A stretch of 52,000 nucleotides of DNA, taken from NCBI GenBank assembly GCA_024689465.1, contig JAILDL010000132.1, positions 1 through 52,000 of the forward strand, in the 5' to 3' direction. The DNA comes from Lachnospiraceae bacterium. GTDB taxonomy: Bacteria > Bacillota > Clostridia > Lachnospirales > Lachnospiraceae. Below, one piece after another: positions 24,734 to 33,240 of the stretch. The position numbers were made by a program, and so were the translations under genes. How positions within the stretch are numbered: the first letter of the stretch is position 1; each line of letters opens with the position of its first letter. The notes beneath the pieces are model-generated. The model ran no database searches and had not been told where the DNA came from. It saw only the letters and a program-made list of their open reading frames with translations.

Positions 24734-26638
24734 TTATTCGTTTTCCCAAGCCTTGCGGTTTGCATCATAGGTATCCATGCTGACAAATGCATCCTGGACC
24801 TTAATGAACTTATAACGCTTGTTGGGTACGATACCGCAGGAAGCGTACTCTCCTTCAAATACATTGTAGCGAACGGCAATGTAATTGCTGATGGAGATAC
24901 CGTAGGGAATGGTCAGTGCATGGTCGATCAGATAGGCTTCTGCTTCTGCAAATGCATCATAACGGGCATTCTTGTCAGCTTCCGCTGTGATGGCCTTAGC
25001 CTTTTCCACCAGGTTAAAGTACTCCTGTACGGTGGAAGCGGAAGCGCCGTTTTCTGCAATGGCATTTCTGAGGAATGCGTACTTATACCCTTCCATATCG
25101 CCTTCTGCCTGATAGAAAGGATCGGTCCAGGTTTCCGGATCGGCATAGTCAGCACCCCAGCCGCACTTCATAAATGCATAGTCACCACTTCTTCTTACCT
25201 GAGACAGGAAGGAATCGGAGGGACCTGCTTCCACGATGATATCGACAAAGTCGGTTCCCAGAACTTCCTCCACCTGCTGCTCTACAACCGCACATTCCTT
25301 ATCCCAGTTGGTGGTGGAAGGATTGTACTTCATAAGGGCTTTTACGGGGAAGGTTGCGCCGGCTGCTGTCAGCTCTTCCATGGCCTTTTCCTTGTAGGCA
25401 GCTGCTGCCGCTGCATCAAAGCTGTCCTTGCCCTTGATGTCCTTAAATGCATCCAGATCGGAGAAGTCCTTGCCGTCTGCATTTACGGTGAAGGTGTACG
25501 GTGTGATGGTGTTCATAATGTAATCCGTCGGGCTGTTGGGCTCAGAAATGGCTACGGGATTTACCCGGTTTAAAGCAGCCTTCATAGCCTGACGGAAATT
25601 TTCGTTGTTTACAGCCAGTCTCCAGTTTTCCGGCTCATACTCCTCCGCAAAGGTAGGATTGAAGTTGAAGCAGTAGAAATAGGAGTAATCGGTAGCAGGA
25701 CGCTGCTTGCTTACCAGATTCTTGGTCTCATCGGTGGAAAGCCAGTCATCCAGGATCTCGGATCCGATATCCGCATAGTCAACTTCCCCTCTCTTTACCA
25801 TTTCGGGAGCAAGGGTATCTGCTTCTGCGTTATAGGTTCTGGTGATCTTGGTGATGTATACATGCTCTGCATCCCAGTTTAAGGGGTTCTTTACCAGAAC
25901 CTGCTTCTCCTGAGGAGTAAACTCCTGCAGATAGTAACCACCGTTGTAATACATGGTCTCTGCGCTGGTTGCGAAGTTCGCACCGGTCTTCTCCAGCAGC
26001 TCACCGTTGGCAGGCATGTACAGAATATAAACCAGAGAGGAAAGGAAATAGGGTACTTCCTTTGCCAGGGTGTACTGTAAGGTGTAGGTATCCACTGCCT
26101 TTACGCCGACTTCGGCAAAATCGATGGGATCCCATACCTTTCCGTTTTCATCGGCTACGCCGGTGGCACCCATGTAGTATTCCTCGGCATTTAAGATCAC
26201 GCCGAAGAGATTCTGTGCATTGGCTGCTTCATACTCCGGTGTCAGGATATACTTCATGGCATCCACAAAGTCCTGTGCCACAACATCTGCAACTTCTTTC
26301 CCGGTGTTGTCCACCCACTTGGCATCTTCTCTTAAGTGGAAGGTCCAGGTCAGACCATCGTCACTCTGCTCCCAGCTGGTTGCAAGAGAAGGTACCAGAT
26401 TGCCGTTTGCATCGGTTTCCACCAGAGTATCGATCACATTGGCCGGAATGATCATCTCGTTGATGGTACTGGTCGTCAGATAATTCAGGGTTGCCACTTC
26501 GGAAGAATACAGCTCTCTGTATTCCATTGCTTCCCCTGAAGAAGCGGATCCGCTACCGCTTTGTGTGCTGCCGCAACCGCTCAGCATACCTGCTGCCATG
26601 GCTACGCACAGGATCAGGGATAATACGTTCTTTTTCAT
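24734..26638 (-). CDS. oligopeptide-binding lipoprotein (SBP family 5)
   Basis: 634 residues. A lipoprotein signal (MKKNVLSLILCVAMAAGM) ends in the lipobox LSG-C22, followed by a Ser/Gly linker; the mature protein is anchored to the outer face of the membrane. The remainder has the three-lobed peptide-binding protein layout (YRELYSSEVATLNYL at the start, WEQSDDGLTWTFHLREDAKW near 95). It hands peptides to OppBCDF; neighbours suggest cell-wall peptides. The start is ATG 26638 with GGAGG 5 nt upstream, overlapping the epimerase stop in ATGA; the frame extends to 26665 but that start is inside the epimerase gene and lacks a ribosome site. Confidence 0.9.
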   Translation of the reverse strand: MKKNVLSLILCVAMAAGMLSGCGSTQSGSGSASSGEAMEYRELYSSEVATLNYLTTSTINEMIIPANVIDTLVETDANGNLVPSLATSWEQSDDGLTWTFHLREDAKWVDNTGKEVADVVAQDFVDAMKYILTPEYEAANAQNLFGVILNAEEYYMGATGVADENGKVWDPIDFAEVGVKAVDTYTLQYTLAKEVPYFLSSLVYILYMPANGELLEKTGANFATSAETMYYNGGYYLQEFTPQEKQVLVKNPLNWDAEHVYITKITRTYNAEADTLAPEMVKRGEVDYADIGSEILDDWLSTDETKNLVSKQRPATDYSYFYCFNFNPTFAEEYEPENWRLAVNNENFRQAMKAALNRVNPVAISEPNSPTDYIMNTITPYTFTVNADGKDFSDLDAFKDIKGKDSFDAAAAAAYKEKAMEELTAAGATFPVKALMKYNPSTTNWDKECAVVEQQVEEVLGTDFVDIIVEAGPSDSFLSQVRRSGDYAFMKCGWGADYADPETWTDPFYQAEGDMEGYKYAFLRNAIAENGASASTVQEYFNLVEKAKAITAEADKNARYDAFAEAEAYLIDHALTIPYGISISNYIAVRYNVFEGEYASCGIVPNKRYKFIKVQDAFVSMDTYDANRKAWENE

Positions 26639-27744
26639 GTTTCCTCCTTCTGAAGCTCTTTCCACAAAGCTTCCTCTATATTGGTAATTCCAATTCCGTT
26701 TGCATCCGGCATTGTAATTAACGCTCCGTCAAAGGAAGGTCCTCCCACATAAGGGTCCACCTTGCAAAGGGCCGGGCCGTCCAGGTCCGCCCGGGTAATG
26801 ATCTGTTTTCCGGCTGCCAGATGGGCTGCCGCGCTGACGCTGATCTTACTTTCCAGCATGCAGCCGATCATGCATTCCACGCCGTATACCTCTGCGATGG
26901 AACAGATCTTTAATGCTTCGGAGATGCCTCCGGTCTTCATCAGTTTGATATTCAACAGGTCTGCGGCATGTCTTTTGATCAGGGTAACCGCATCTTCCGG
27001 TGAAAAGAGGCTCTCATCCGCCAGGATCTTCGTCTGCACGTGCTTGCATACATACTCCATGCCGTCCAGATCGTGTCCTTTAACCGGCTGCTCCACCAGA
27101 TCCATTTCCACGCCCTTATCTTCCAGAGTGGAAATGATCTTTACCGCCTCCTTGGCGGTCCAGCCCTGGTTGGCGTCGATGCGAAGAGCTACGTCTTTTC
27201 CTACGGCTTCCCGGATCGCCAGGATCCGGTCCACATCCTTTAACCCTTCCTTGCCCACCTTGATCTTCAGGATCTTAAAACCTTCTTCCAAAGCTCGTTT
27301 GGAATCTGCTACCATTTCCGGGATCTCATTGACGCTGATGGTGATATCGGTCGTGACCCGGTCCGTATGCCCGCCTAAAACCTTATACAACGGCTTTTTC
27401 AGATGCTTGGCGTACAGGTCGTATACCGCCATATCCACGGCGGCTTTTGCTGAGGTATTCTTCTGCATGCAGTTTTTGATCTTTGCACAGATCCCGTCCA
27501 GATCCTCGATCTCCATACCCCTTATGGCCGGTACGATAAAATCCCGTATGGCGCAGACGATGGATCCTTTGGTGTCTCCCGTGATCACCGCTGTAGGGGG
27601 TGCTTCGCCGATCCCCACTTCCTCTGTATCCGTAAGGAGCTTTATCACGATATCATTGACGCAGTCCACCGTCCGAAGGGCGGTTTTAAAGGGGGTGACC
27701 AGCGGAATGTTCACTTCATAGATCTTTACACCGGTAATTTTCAT
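26635..27744 (-). CDS. dipeptide epimerase (L-Ala-D/L-Glu epimerase, enolase superfamily)
   Basis: 369 residues, the length of the Ala-Glu epimerase family. Catalytic bases K160-x-K162 (LKIKVG), metal ligands Asp190, Glu218 and Asp243, and the second base Lys267 (IKLMK) line up almost residue for residue with B. subtilis YkfB. The D-L-D-G motif near 320, which binds the dipeptide amino group in true Ala-Glu epimerases, is present. It turns L-Ala-D-Glu from murein into L-Ala-L-Glu so that ordinary peptidases can use it. Its position directly before the binding protein supports the muropeptide role for the whole operon. GGGAG lies 7 nt before the start. Confidence 0.9.
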   Translation of the reverse strand: MKITGVKIYEVNIPLVTPFKTALRTVDCVNDIVIKLLTDTEEVGIGEAPPTAVITGDTKGSIVCAIRDFIVPAIRGMEIEDLDGICAKIKNCMQKNTSAKAAVDMAVYDLYAKHLKKPLYKVLGGHTDRVTTDITISVNEIPEMVADSKRALEEGFKILKIKVGKEGLKDVDRILAIREAVGKDVALRIDANQGWTAKEAVKIISTLEDKGVEMDLVEQPVKGHDLDGMEYVCKHVQTKILADESLFSPEDAVTLIKRHAADLLNIKLMKTGGISEALKICSIAEVYGVECMIGCMLESKISVSAAAHLAAGKQIITRADLDGPALCKVDPYVGGPSFDGALITMPDANGIGITNIEEALWKELQKEET

Positions 27745-27768
27745 GCTTTTCTCCCGGGCAGGTGTCCG

Positions 27769-28554
27769 TTATGCTTTCGTCAGACACTGATTGCCACTGT
27801 ATTCGTATAATTCGTATGCGGTATCCTGCATGAATCGTTCAAAAGAAGGAACGTCCACTTCATTTCCCATAAACAGGACCATGAAGGGTACCTTTCCGTA
27901 AACGATCCCCACATCGTGGGTAATGCCGCTATCTTCTCCGGTTTTGTGGGCAATATCGATCTTCTCCAGAAAACGGAAGGGGATCTTGCCGTTTAAGCGC
28001 TGGGCTTTCAGGATATCCAGCATGGCTCTGCTGGAAGCCTCATCCACTAGCGTTCCCGCATACATCCTGCCAAGAAGGTCTGCGATCTCCTTTACGGAAA
28101 CATAGTTTTCCATGCCCCGCTTTGCGGCTTCGAAATCAAACAGCAGGCGGTTTACCCGGATGGCTTCATACCCCATCTGTTCCATGCGACGGTTGATGTT
28201 TTCTCTTCCCAGCATCCGGATCAGGATATTGGATGCGGAATTATCGCTTAAGATGATCATTAGATTGATGAGGTCTTCCACTTTCAGCACAAGTCCTGCC
28301 TGCATCCGATTTAAGCATCCGCAGGAAGGTTCCTTGTCTTCTTCCTTTAATACATAGGTGTCCTGTAGGGATATGCTGCCTTCCTTCGCCTGAAAAAAGG
28401 CTTCTGCCATAATGGGGATCTTGATCACACTGGCAGCCTGAAGAGGTCTTTGGGTTTCATAGGAGATCTCCTCACCCGTTACCAGATTTTTGTAATAGAA
28501 AGATACCTTTCCCGGTATCTCTTGCAGTTGATGTAAGAGCTGTTCCTGATTCAT
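27769..28554 (-). CDS. class A beta-lactamase-fold serine hydrolase (copy 1)
   Basis: 261 residues. S42-V-I-K45, S103-D-N105 and K204-T-G206 give the full penicillin-recognising triad of motifs. There is no signal peptide (the start is hydrophilic) and no clear ExxLN Glu166 motif, so a secreted antibiotic-resistance enzyme is unlikely. As first gene of the epimerase/Opp operon it is more likely a cytosolic peptidase, perhaps filling the place of the LD-carboxypeptidase YkfA, which is absent here (inference). The start ATG 28554 has AGAGG 9 nt upstream; a 12-bp palindrome lies 30 bp before it. Confidence 0.75.
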   Translation of the reverse strand: MNQEQLLHQLQEIPGKVSFYYKNLVTGEEISYETQRPLQAASVIKIPIMAEAFFQAKEGSISLQDTYVLKEEDKEPSCGCLNRMQAGLVLKVEDLINLMIILSDNSASNILIRMLGRENINRRMEQMGYEAIRVNRLLFDFEAAKRGMENYVSVKEIADLLGRMYAGTLVDEASSRAMLDILKAQRLNGKIPFRFLEKIDIAHKTGEDSGITHDVGIVYGKVPFMVLFMGNEVDVPSFERFMQDTAYELYEYSGNQCLTKA

Positions 28555-28583
28555 ACGATCAGTCCTCTGTTTAATTCTGTATT

Positions 28584-28595
28584 ATTGTATACAAT
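28584..28595. promoter_or_regulatory. perfect palindrome ATTGTATACAAT, candidate operator
   Basis: A 12-bp perfect palindrome in the promoter region of the muropeptide operon, between the upstream terminator and the first gene. The form TTGT-AT-ACAA resembles operators of GntR-family regulators. A TAATAC -10-like hexamer directly follows it on the minus strand. Confidence 0.45.
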
Positions 28596-28601
28596 GCTAG
28601 C

Positions 28602-28640
28602 AAAAAAAAGCAGGTTTGTAAATTCCAAACCTGCATTTTT
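28602..28640 (-). terminator. terminator of the ABC exporter operon (bidirectional form)
   Basis: GCAGGTTTG (28610-28618) and CAAACCTGC (28626-28634) form a 9-bp stem. On the minus strand eight Ts follow; on the plus strand ATTTTT follows. It ends the exporter operon 25 nt after the ATPase stop. Confidence 0.9.
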
Positions 28641-28658
28641 ATTCAAATATTCCATATT

Positions 28659-29366
28659 TTATTCACTTAACTGTCCGTCTACGATCCGCACGATCCGTTT
28701 GGCGGACTTTGCAACGTTTAAGTCATGGGTGATCATAACGATGGTATTTCCCATTTCATTTAACTGCTGAAACAGCTTTAATACATCCTTTCCGCTGGCG
28801 GAATCCAGAGCTCCCGTGGGCTCATCTGCCAGAAGGATCGCAGGATTTCCCACCAGAGCACGTGCGATGGATACCCTCTGCTTTTGTCCGCCGGAAAGCT
28901 CATTGGGCTTATGGTCCACACGGTGGGAAAGGCCCAGCATCTTTATGGTCTCTGTGCACATCTTTTCCGCTTCCTCGTGGTGATATCCCCGCATCAAAAG
29001 GGGCATGATGATGTTCTGTACCACATTGTAGGTGGGGATCAGCTGATAATTCTGGAAGATGAAACCGATCTCTTTGTTCCGTACACCGGTCAGGTCGTCT
29101 TCGTCTGCTTCGTGAATGGCTCTTCCGTTCAGATAATATTCTCCGGAATCCATCACATCCATACAGCCGATGATATTCATCAGCGTGGTCTTACCGGAAC
29201 CGGACGGTCCAAGGATCGCCACGTATTCCCCTTTATCCACGTTAAAGCAGATATTCTTAAGGACCGGTACCTTTTCTTCTCCCAGGTTGTAGCCTTTATT
29301 GATATGGATCATTTCGATCATATGCTCCATATGATCCGGATGTTTTTCTGCCTGTATCTCTTTCAT
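28659..29366 (-). CDS. ABC exporter ATPase (MacB/LolD type)
   Basis: 235 residues. Walker A GPSGSGKTT near 54-62, Q-loop FIFQNYQLIPTYNV, signature LSGGQKQRVSIA, Walker B LLADEPTGALDS, H-loop THD. The Q-loop and the GALDS box are those of MacB/LolD/FtsE-like ATPases that drive FtsX-type permeases in mechanotransmission, not substrate channelling. Last gene of the six-gene adaptor/permease operon, 16 nt after the Gly-rich protein gene, with GAGG 7 nt before ATG 29366. Confidence 0.9.
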   Translation of the reverse strand: MKEIQAEKHPDHMEHMIEMIHINKGYNLGEEKVPVLKNICFNVDKGEYVAILGPSGSGKTTLMNIIGCMDVMDSGEYYLNGRAIHEADEDDLTGVRNKEIGFIFQNYQLIPTYNVVQNIIMPLLMRGYHHEEAEKMCTETIKMLGLSHRVDHKPNELSGGQKQRVSIARALVGNPAILLADEPTGALDSASGKDVLKLFQQLNEMGNTIVMITHDLNVAKSAKRIVRIVDGQLSE

Positions 29367-29382
29367 CTTTTTACCTCTGCCA

Positions 29383-30192
29383 TCAACCTACAATATAGAT
29401 CCGTACAATCTCACCCTCCTGCAGCACCATGGCAATGGCGTTTCCTGCAGAGAGCCGGGAAAAGGTGGTCTCTGTACCAAGCTTTGTAGTAACGCTTGTT
29501 CCCACCGGGATCAGAACAGTTTCCTGTGTATCTCCGGGCGTGTAGGTTTTTTCTCCGATGGTCACCGTTCCGTCCTCTGTTTCCCCGCTGCTGCCAAAGG
29601 GATTAAAACCTCCCTGTCCTTCTTCTCCCGGAAGATCACCGCCGAAAGATCCGCCCGGTGCTCCTGTGCCGGATGCGCCTCCCCCGGGGAAGCCACCACC
29701 CATGGAGCCTCCGCCCATGGAGCCGCTGCCCGGAGCACCCCCCATGCCTGCAGTTGTCAGGATCACGCTCTCTGCCCCCGACGCGTAGATGGCATTCATC
29801 ACCGTTTCGGTATATTCTGTCCCGTCACTTTCCAGAGAAGTGGTGGTATCCTCTCCTTCCGGAGCTGCTTCTAAGGAGCCTCTATCCGGCCTTCCTTCGG
29901 GCGTAAAGTTTCCTTCTGTATCTGCTGTATCTTCTGTTTCTTCCAGAACAGTATAGGTCATCTCGTTTCCGTAGATCTCATCGATCTGCGCATAGATCAC
30001 GCTCTGCCCTTCCTCGACCAGGATCTCCACCGCAGCTTCGGCCTGTGCTTCTTTTTCCGCCTGCCTTATGCTGTAATACCGATAGCCCAGGCCTCCTGCT
30101 GCCAAAACCAGTACGAGAACGGCTGCCTGGATGCGTCTTTTTCTCTTTAATCTGGCCTTCTTTTTGGTTGTTACGTCTTTTTCTGCGTCCAT
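29383..30192 (-). CDS. membrane-anchored Gly-rich accessory protein of the exporter operon
   Basis: 269 residues of unknown function. A basic N-terminus (KKKARLKRKRR) precedes one membrane segment at about 22-40, so the bulk faces outside. A short beta-rich piece (65-83) and a C-terminal beta-rich piece (208-269) flank an insert of about 125 residues: first acidic and Thr/Ser-rich, then Gly/Met/Pro/Ser-rich at 149-200 with GGGSMGGG-like runs. The two flanks together look like one small beta-barrel (DUF5666-like, from memory) interrupted by the insert. Start ATG 30192 has GAGG 8 nt upstream; the frame extends to 30213 inside the permease gene. It lies 10 nt after the permease stop. An adaptor or sensor for the exporter is inference. 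Confidence 0.7.
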   Translation of the reverse strand: MDAEKDVTTKKKARLKRKRRIQAAVLVLVLAAGGLGYRYYSIRQAEKEAQAEAAVEILVEEGQSVIYAQIDEIYGNEMTYTVLEETEDTADTEGNFTPEGRPDRGSLEAAPEGEDTTTSLESDGTEYTETVMNAIYASGAESVILTTAGMGGAPGSGSMGGGSMGGGFPGGGASGTGAPGGSFGGDLPGEEGQGGFNPFGSSGETEDGTVTIGEKTYTPGDTQETVLIPVGTSVTTKLGTETTFSRLSAGNAIAMVLQEGEIVRIYIVG

Positions 30193-30202
30193 GATCTTTC
30201 CT

Positions 30203-31498
30203 CTATTCTGCATTCAGTGCTTCTACCGGGATCAGGCGGGATGCCTTATAGGCCGGATAGAATCCAAACAATGTACCGGTAATGACGCCGAAACATAAGG
30301 AGAGGATGCCTCCCCATAAGGTCAATGAAACCCGTACGCCAAACATCTCAATGATCGGGGTGATGCCCAGGGAGATCATCACACCCAGGGCAGAGCCGAT
30401 AAAGCTCATGCAGCTGGCTTCCAGGACAAACTCCACCAGGATGTCTCTCCGGGAGCATCCAAGGGCTTTTAAGATACCGATCTCGTTGGTCCGTTCCTTT
30501 ACGGATACAAATAATACGTTCATGATGCCGATACCGCCGACGATAAATACGATGACGGCCATGGCGATGAGCAGCAATGTCAGTGTCTGATTGGATGCAA
30601 GAGCTGCTTCCATCTTGCTTCCCGCATCACTGATGGTGAATTCTCCGTTGGGATAGGAATCTGCCAGCACCGATTCGATATTGGCTTTTACCGCATCCAC
30701 GTTATCAATGTCTTCCGCGATCACCGTGATGGTGGGCGAAATGCTTTCCCCGGTGATGTATTTGATCCCGGTTTCATAGGGAACAAAGATCGCCGTGTCG
30801 GGGCTGATCCCGGAGGATACGCTTCCCATCTCTTCCAGGACACCTACGATGGTGTAGGGTCTGTCATCGATATAGATCACGCTGTTGTAGGCGTCATAGG
30901 CGCTGCCAAAGATCTCTCTTGCTACGGAATATCCCAGCACGCAAACCTTTTCCTTGTTTTCATCGTTTTCTTCCGTAAGGAACTCTCCGATGGACGCCGT
31001 CAGGTTACTTAAGGCAAAAAAGTTTTCCTTTACCCCGGCTACGGTATAATTTTCCGTATCATCCAGATCGCCGCCTTCCACCTCCGAAGTGGTGGTATAG
31101 GTAATGGTGGCATCGTTTATCCCGGGAACAAAGACTTCCAGATCTTCCATATCGTCTGTGGATAAGGTCACTGTATTTTGCCTTCGCTGGCTGTTTGTGC
31201 CTCCCCCGAAGGGAAAGCCGCCTCCGCCGCCGCCAAAGCCTCTGCCGCCGCCTCCGCCTTCCATGCCGCCCATCATTCCGCTTCCGGAAGAAGAGGATGT
31301 ATCGTATTCGATATCGATGGCTCCTGCGTTTAGGTTGGAAAACTGCTCCGCTACTTCCTCTTTTCCGCCGGTACCGATGGCAATGACCATCATGATGGTG
31401 GCACTTCCTACCAAGATACCGATACTGGTGAGGATCACCTTGAATTTATTCTGGGCCAGATTGGTAAAGACCAATCGGAATATTTCGGATAATCTCAT
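30203..31498 (-). CDS. ABC exporter permease (MacB/FtsX type) with Gly-rich insert
   Basis: 431 residues. First membrane segment at about 18-42, an extracellular domain of about 240 residues, then three C-terminal segments (about 300-420), the MacB/FtsX plan. The extracellular part carries MacB_PCD features (VCVLGYSVAREIFGSA, YTIVGVLEEMGS). Near its start, residues 71-100 are almost all Gly, Met and Phe, splitting an otherwise normal domain. The coupling segment near 345 (EIGILKALGCSRRDI) is typical. The start ATG 31498 overlaps the preceding adaptor stop (ATGA). Substrate unknown; family members move peptides, macrolides, lipoproteins or signals. Confidence 0.9.
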   Translation of the reverse strand: MRLSEIFRLVFTNLAQNKFKVILTSIGILVGSATIMMVIAIGTGGKEEVAEQFSNLNAGAIDIEYDTSSSSGSGMMGGMEGGGGGRGFGGGGGGFPFGGGTNSQRRQNTVTLSTDDMEDLEVFVPGINDATITYTTTSEVEGGDLDDTENYTVAGVKENFFALSNLTASIGEFLTEENDENKEKVCVLGYSVAREIFGSAYDAYNSVIYIDDRPYTIVGVLEEMGSVSSGISPDTAIFVPYETGIKYITGESISPTITVIAEDIDNVDAVKANIESVLADSYPNGEFTISDAGSKMEAALASNQTLTLLLIAMAVIVFIVGGIGIMNVLFVSVKERTNEIGILKALGCSRRDILVEFVLEASCMSFIGSALGVMISLGITPIIEMFGVRVSLTLWGGILSLCFGVITGTLFGFYPAYKASRLIPVEALNAE

Positions 31499-33240
31499 GA
31501 TTCGCTCACCTTACTTTCTATCAGGACCACATCCCCTTCGGACAAGCCTTCGATGATCTCCACATTGACGCCGTCGGAAAATCCGGTGGTCACTTCCTTC
31601 GTGGTGATATTTCCTTCCGCATCCTTGATCTTTACGTAGGATCTGTTACCGCTTCGAAGGATGGCCCGGTTGGATACGTACAGAACGTCTTCCTGCTCCT
31701 TTGTGATAAAGGTGACTTCCCCTGTCATACCCTGATACAGCTGGTCCAGTCCTTCGTTATCCGCATCTAAGGAGACGGTTACGGAATACGTGATATTGCC
31801 GGACGAATCGGTGGTGGCATCCCCAATCTCCGTGATAATGCCGGTATAGACCAGATCCGGGAAAGCCGTGTAGGTAATGTTGGCTTTTCCGCCCTCGGAG
31901 AGGTTTGCTACGTCGCTGCTGCTTACGGATACGGTCATGGTAATGTCCGCCTGATCGTATAAGGTGATCAGGGTTTCTCCTGTATCTACACTGTCTCCTG
32001 CTTCCAGAGCTATGTCGGTGATGATCCCGTCGTATTCACTGACGATGGTGTAATTCTGAATGGCCTGGGTAAACTCCTCCAGCTTTTCCTTTGCATCTTC
32101 CAGGGTCGCCTCCTGCTCTGCCGTATCCAGTTCCAGGGAAGAAACGGCTACGTCCAGGGTTTCCTGTGCCGTGGAGTAAGCAAGGTTTCGCAGCTCATAG
32201 GTCTTTTTGGCATCCAGCGTGCCGCTTTCCAGTTTCCGCTTTGCCTGGGCTAATTTCGTGGTCAACTCCTCCAGCTTTTCTTCATCTTCCTCGATGGTAT
32301 CCTCGTATTGCTCCATGGTATCTTCATAGGCTTCCTTCATGGTCTTTGCACTGGACAGGCCGGATTCGTACATGGAGTAGCTGAGCACATCCTGCGATTT
32401 ATCCGTATGGTCCCTGCTCCATAAAAAGGCATTGTAGGTTTCCGTTACGATCTCATATTCTGCCTGGATCTCCTCCAGCTTTTCCTTTGTTTTCGTGATC
32501 TCTTCCGTCAGTTCATCGATCTCTTCCTGCACATCATCCACATCGGCCTGCAGGCTTTCCACGGTGGCATTATATTCGGTGGCTGCATAGGATCCGTAGG
32601 CAATACTGCTTTCGTAGGTCTGATCGGCCTGCAGAAGACCGGTCTGCTGGCTTGCCAGAACGGAATCCAGATCGCCTTCTGCGTTGCTTACATCGGTGGT
32701 CAGCTGGGCAGAGATGGTATCCACACTGTCTGTGGTCAGGGTATACAGCACATCGCCCACATGGATCTGCTGTCCTTCGGTTACGGCTACTTCCTCCACT
32801 ACCAGGTCATTGGCGCTGGAAGCCGAAGAGGAGGAGCTGCTTCCGTTGATCAGGGAAACCATCTGGGAGAACATATCACCTCCGCCGCCCATATTCCCCA
32901 TGCCTCCCCCACTTCCGGAAGAAGATGCGGTAGACGAAGAAGAGGTCGTATTTCTGACCAGCGCGCTTAAGTCCAGATCAAAGGTCTGATCGGTGGTTCC
33001 GATATCCACGGTTCCGCTTGCTTCCACACCCACGGTAAGACTTCCGTAGGTTACCATGGTTTCCCGGTAGGCTGCGGTTTCGCTGTAGGTTTTACTTCCC
33101 GCAAAGGCAAAGACCAGGGTGATCAGCAAGGTTGCCGTAACCATAAGACCGGCTGTCTTAAGGATCGTCTTTTTCCTGTTTTTCTGAAAGGATTCTTTAT
33201 AGCGGATCCATACTCGTTTTATAAATGAAGGTTTTTTCAT
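31495..33240 (-). CDS. HlyD/MacA-type adaptor C, Ser/Gly/Met loop insert
   Basis: 581 residues. One N-terminal membrane anchor (about 28-48), split lipoyl half-motifs (LVVEEVAVTEGQ near 147; SEYDGIITDIALEAG near 415), a long antiparallel coiled coil (about 215-390) and a beta-barrel/C-terminal domain with YVSNRAILRSG. Residues 97-144, between the first strand and the lipoyl half, are a Ser/Gly/Met/Asn-rich insert with GGGMGNMGGGG. Third and last of three tandem adaptors; its start overlaps adaptor B and its stop overlaps the permease, each by 4 nt. It should link permease and an external partner in a monoderm wall. Confidence 0.88.
   Translation of the reverse strand: MKKPSFIKRVWIRYKESFQKNRKKTILKTAGLMVTATLLITLVFAFAGSKTYSETAAYRETMVTYGSLTVGVEASGTVDIGTTDQTFDLDLSALVRNTTSSSSTASSSGSGGGMGNMGGGGDMFSQMVSLINGSSSSSSASSANDLVVEEVAVTEGQQIHVGDVLYTLTTDSVDTISAQLTTDVSNAEGDLDSVLASQQTGLLQADQTYESSIAYGSYAATEYNATVESLQADVDDVQEEIDELTEEITKTKEKLEEIQAEYEIVTETYNAFLWSRDHTDKSQDVLSYSMYESGLSSAKTMKEAYEDTMEQYEDTIEEDEEKLEELTTKLAQAKRKLESGTLDAKKTYELRNLAYSTAQETLDVAVSSLELDTAEQEATLEDAKEKLEEFTQAIQNYTIVSEYDGIITDIALEAGDSVDTGETLITLYDQADITMTVSVSSSDVANLSEGGKANITYTAFPDLVYTGIITEIGDATTDSSGNITYSVTVSLDADNEGLDQLYQGMTGEVTFITKEQEDVLYVSNRAILRSGNRSYVKIKDAEGNITTKEVTTGFSDGVNVEIIEGLSEGDVVLIESKVSES

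Noticed and set aside
17857..28554. Antibiotic resistance by the two beta-lactamase-like genes
   Set aside because: No export signals, no visible Glu166 motif, and both are embedded in a peptide-recycling operon.
29593..32952. Gly/Ser-rich coding repeats as a CRISPR-like or minisatellite array
   Set aside because: No regular repeat-spacer structure; the repetition follows codons within intact reading frames.
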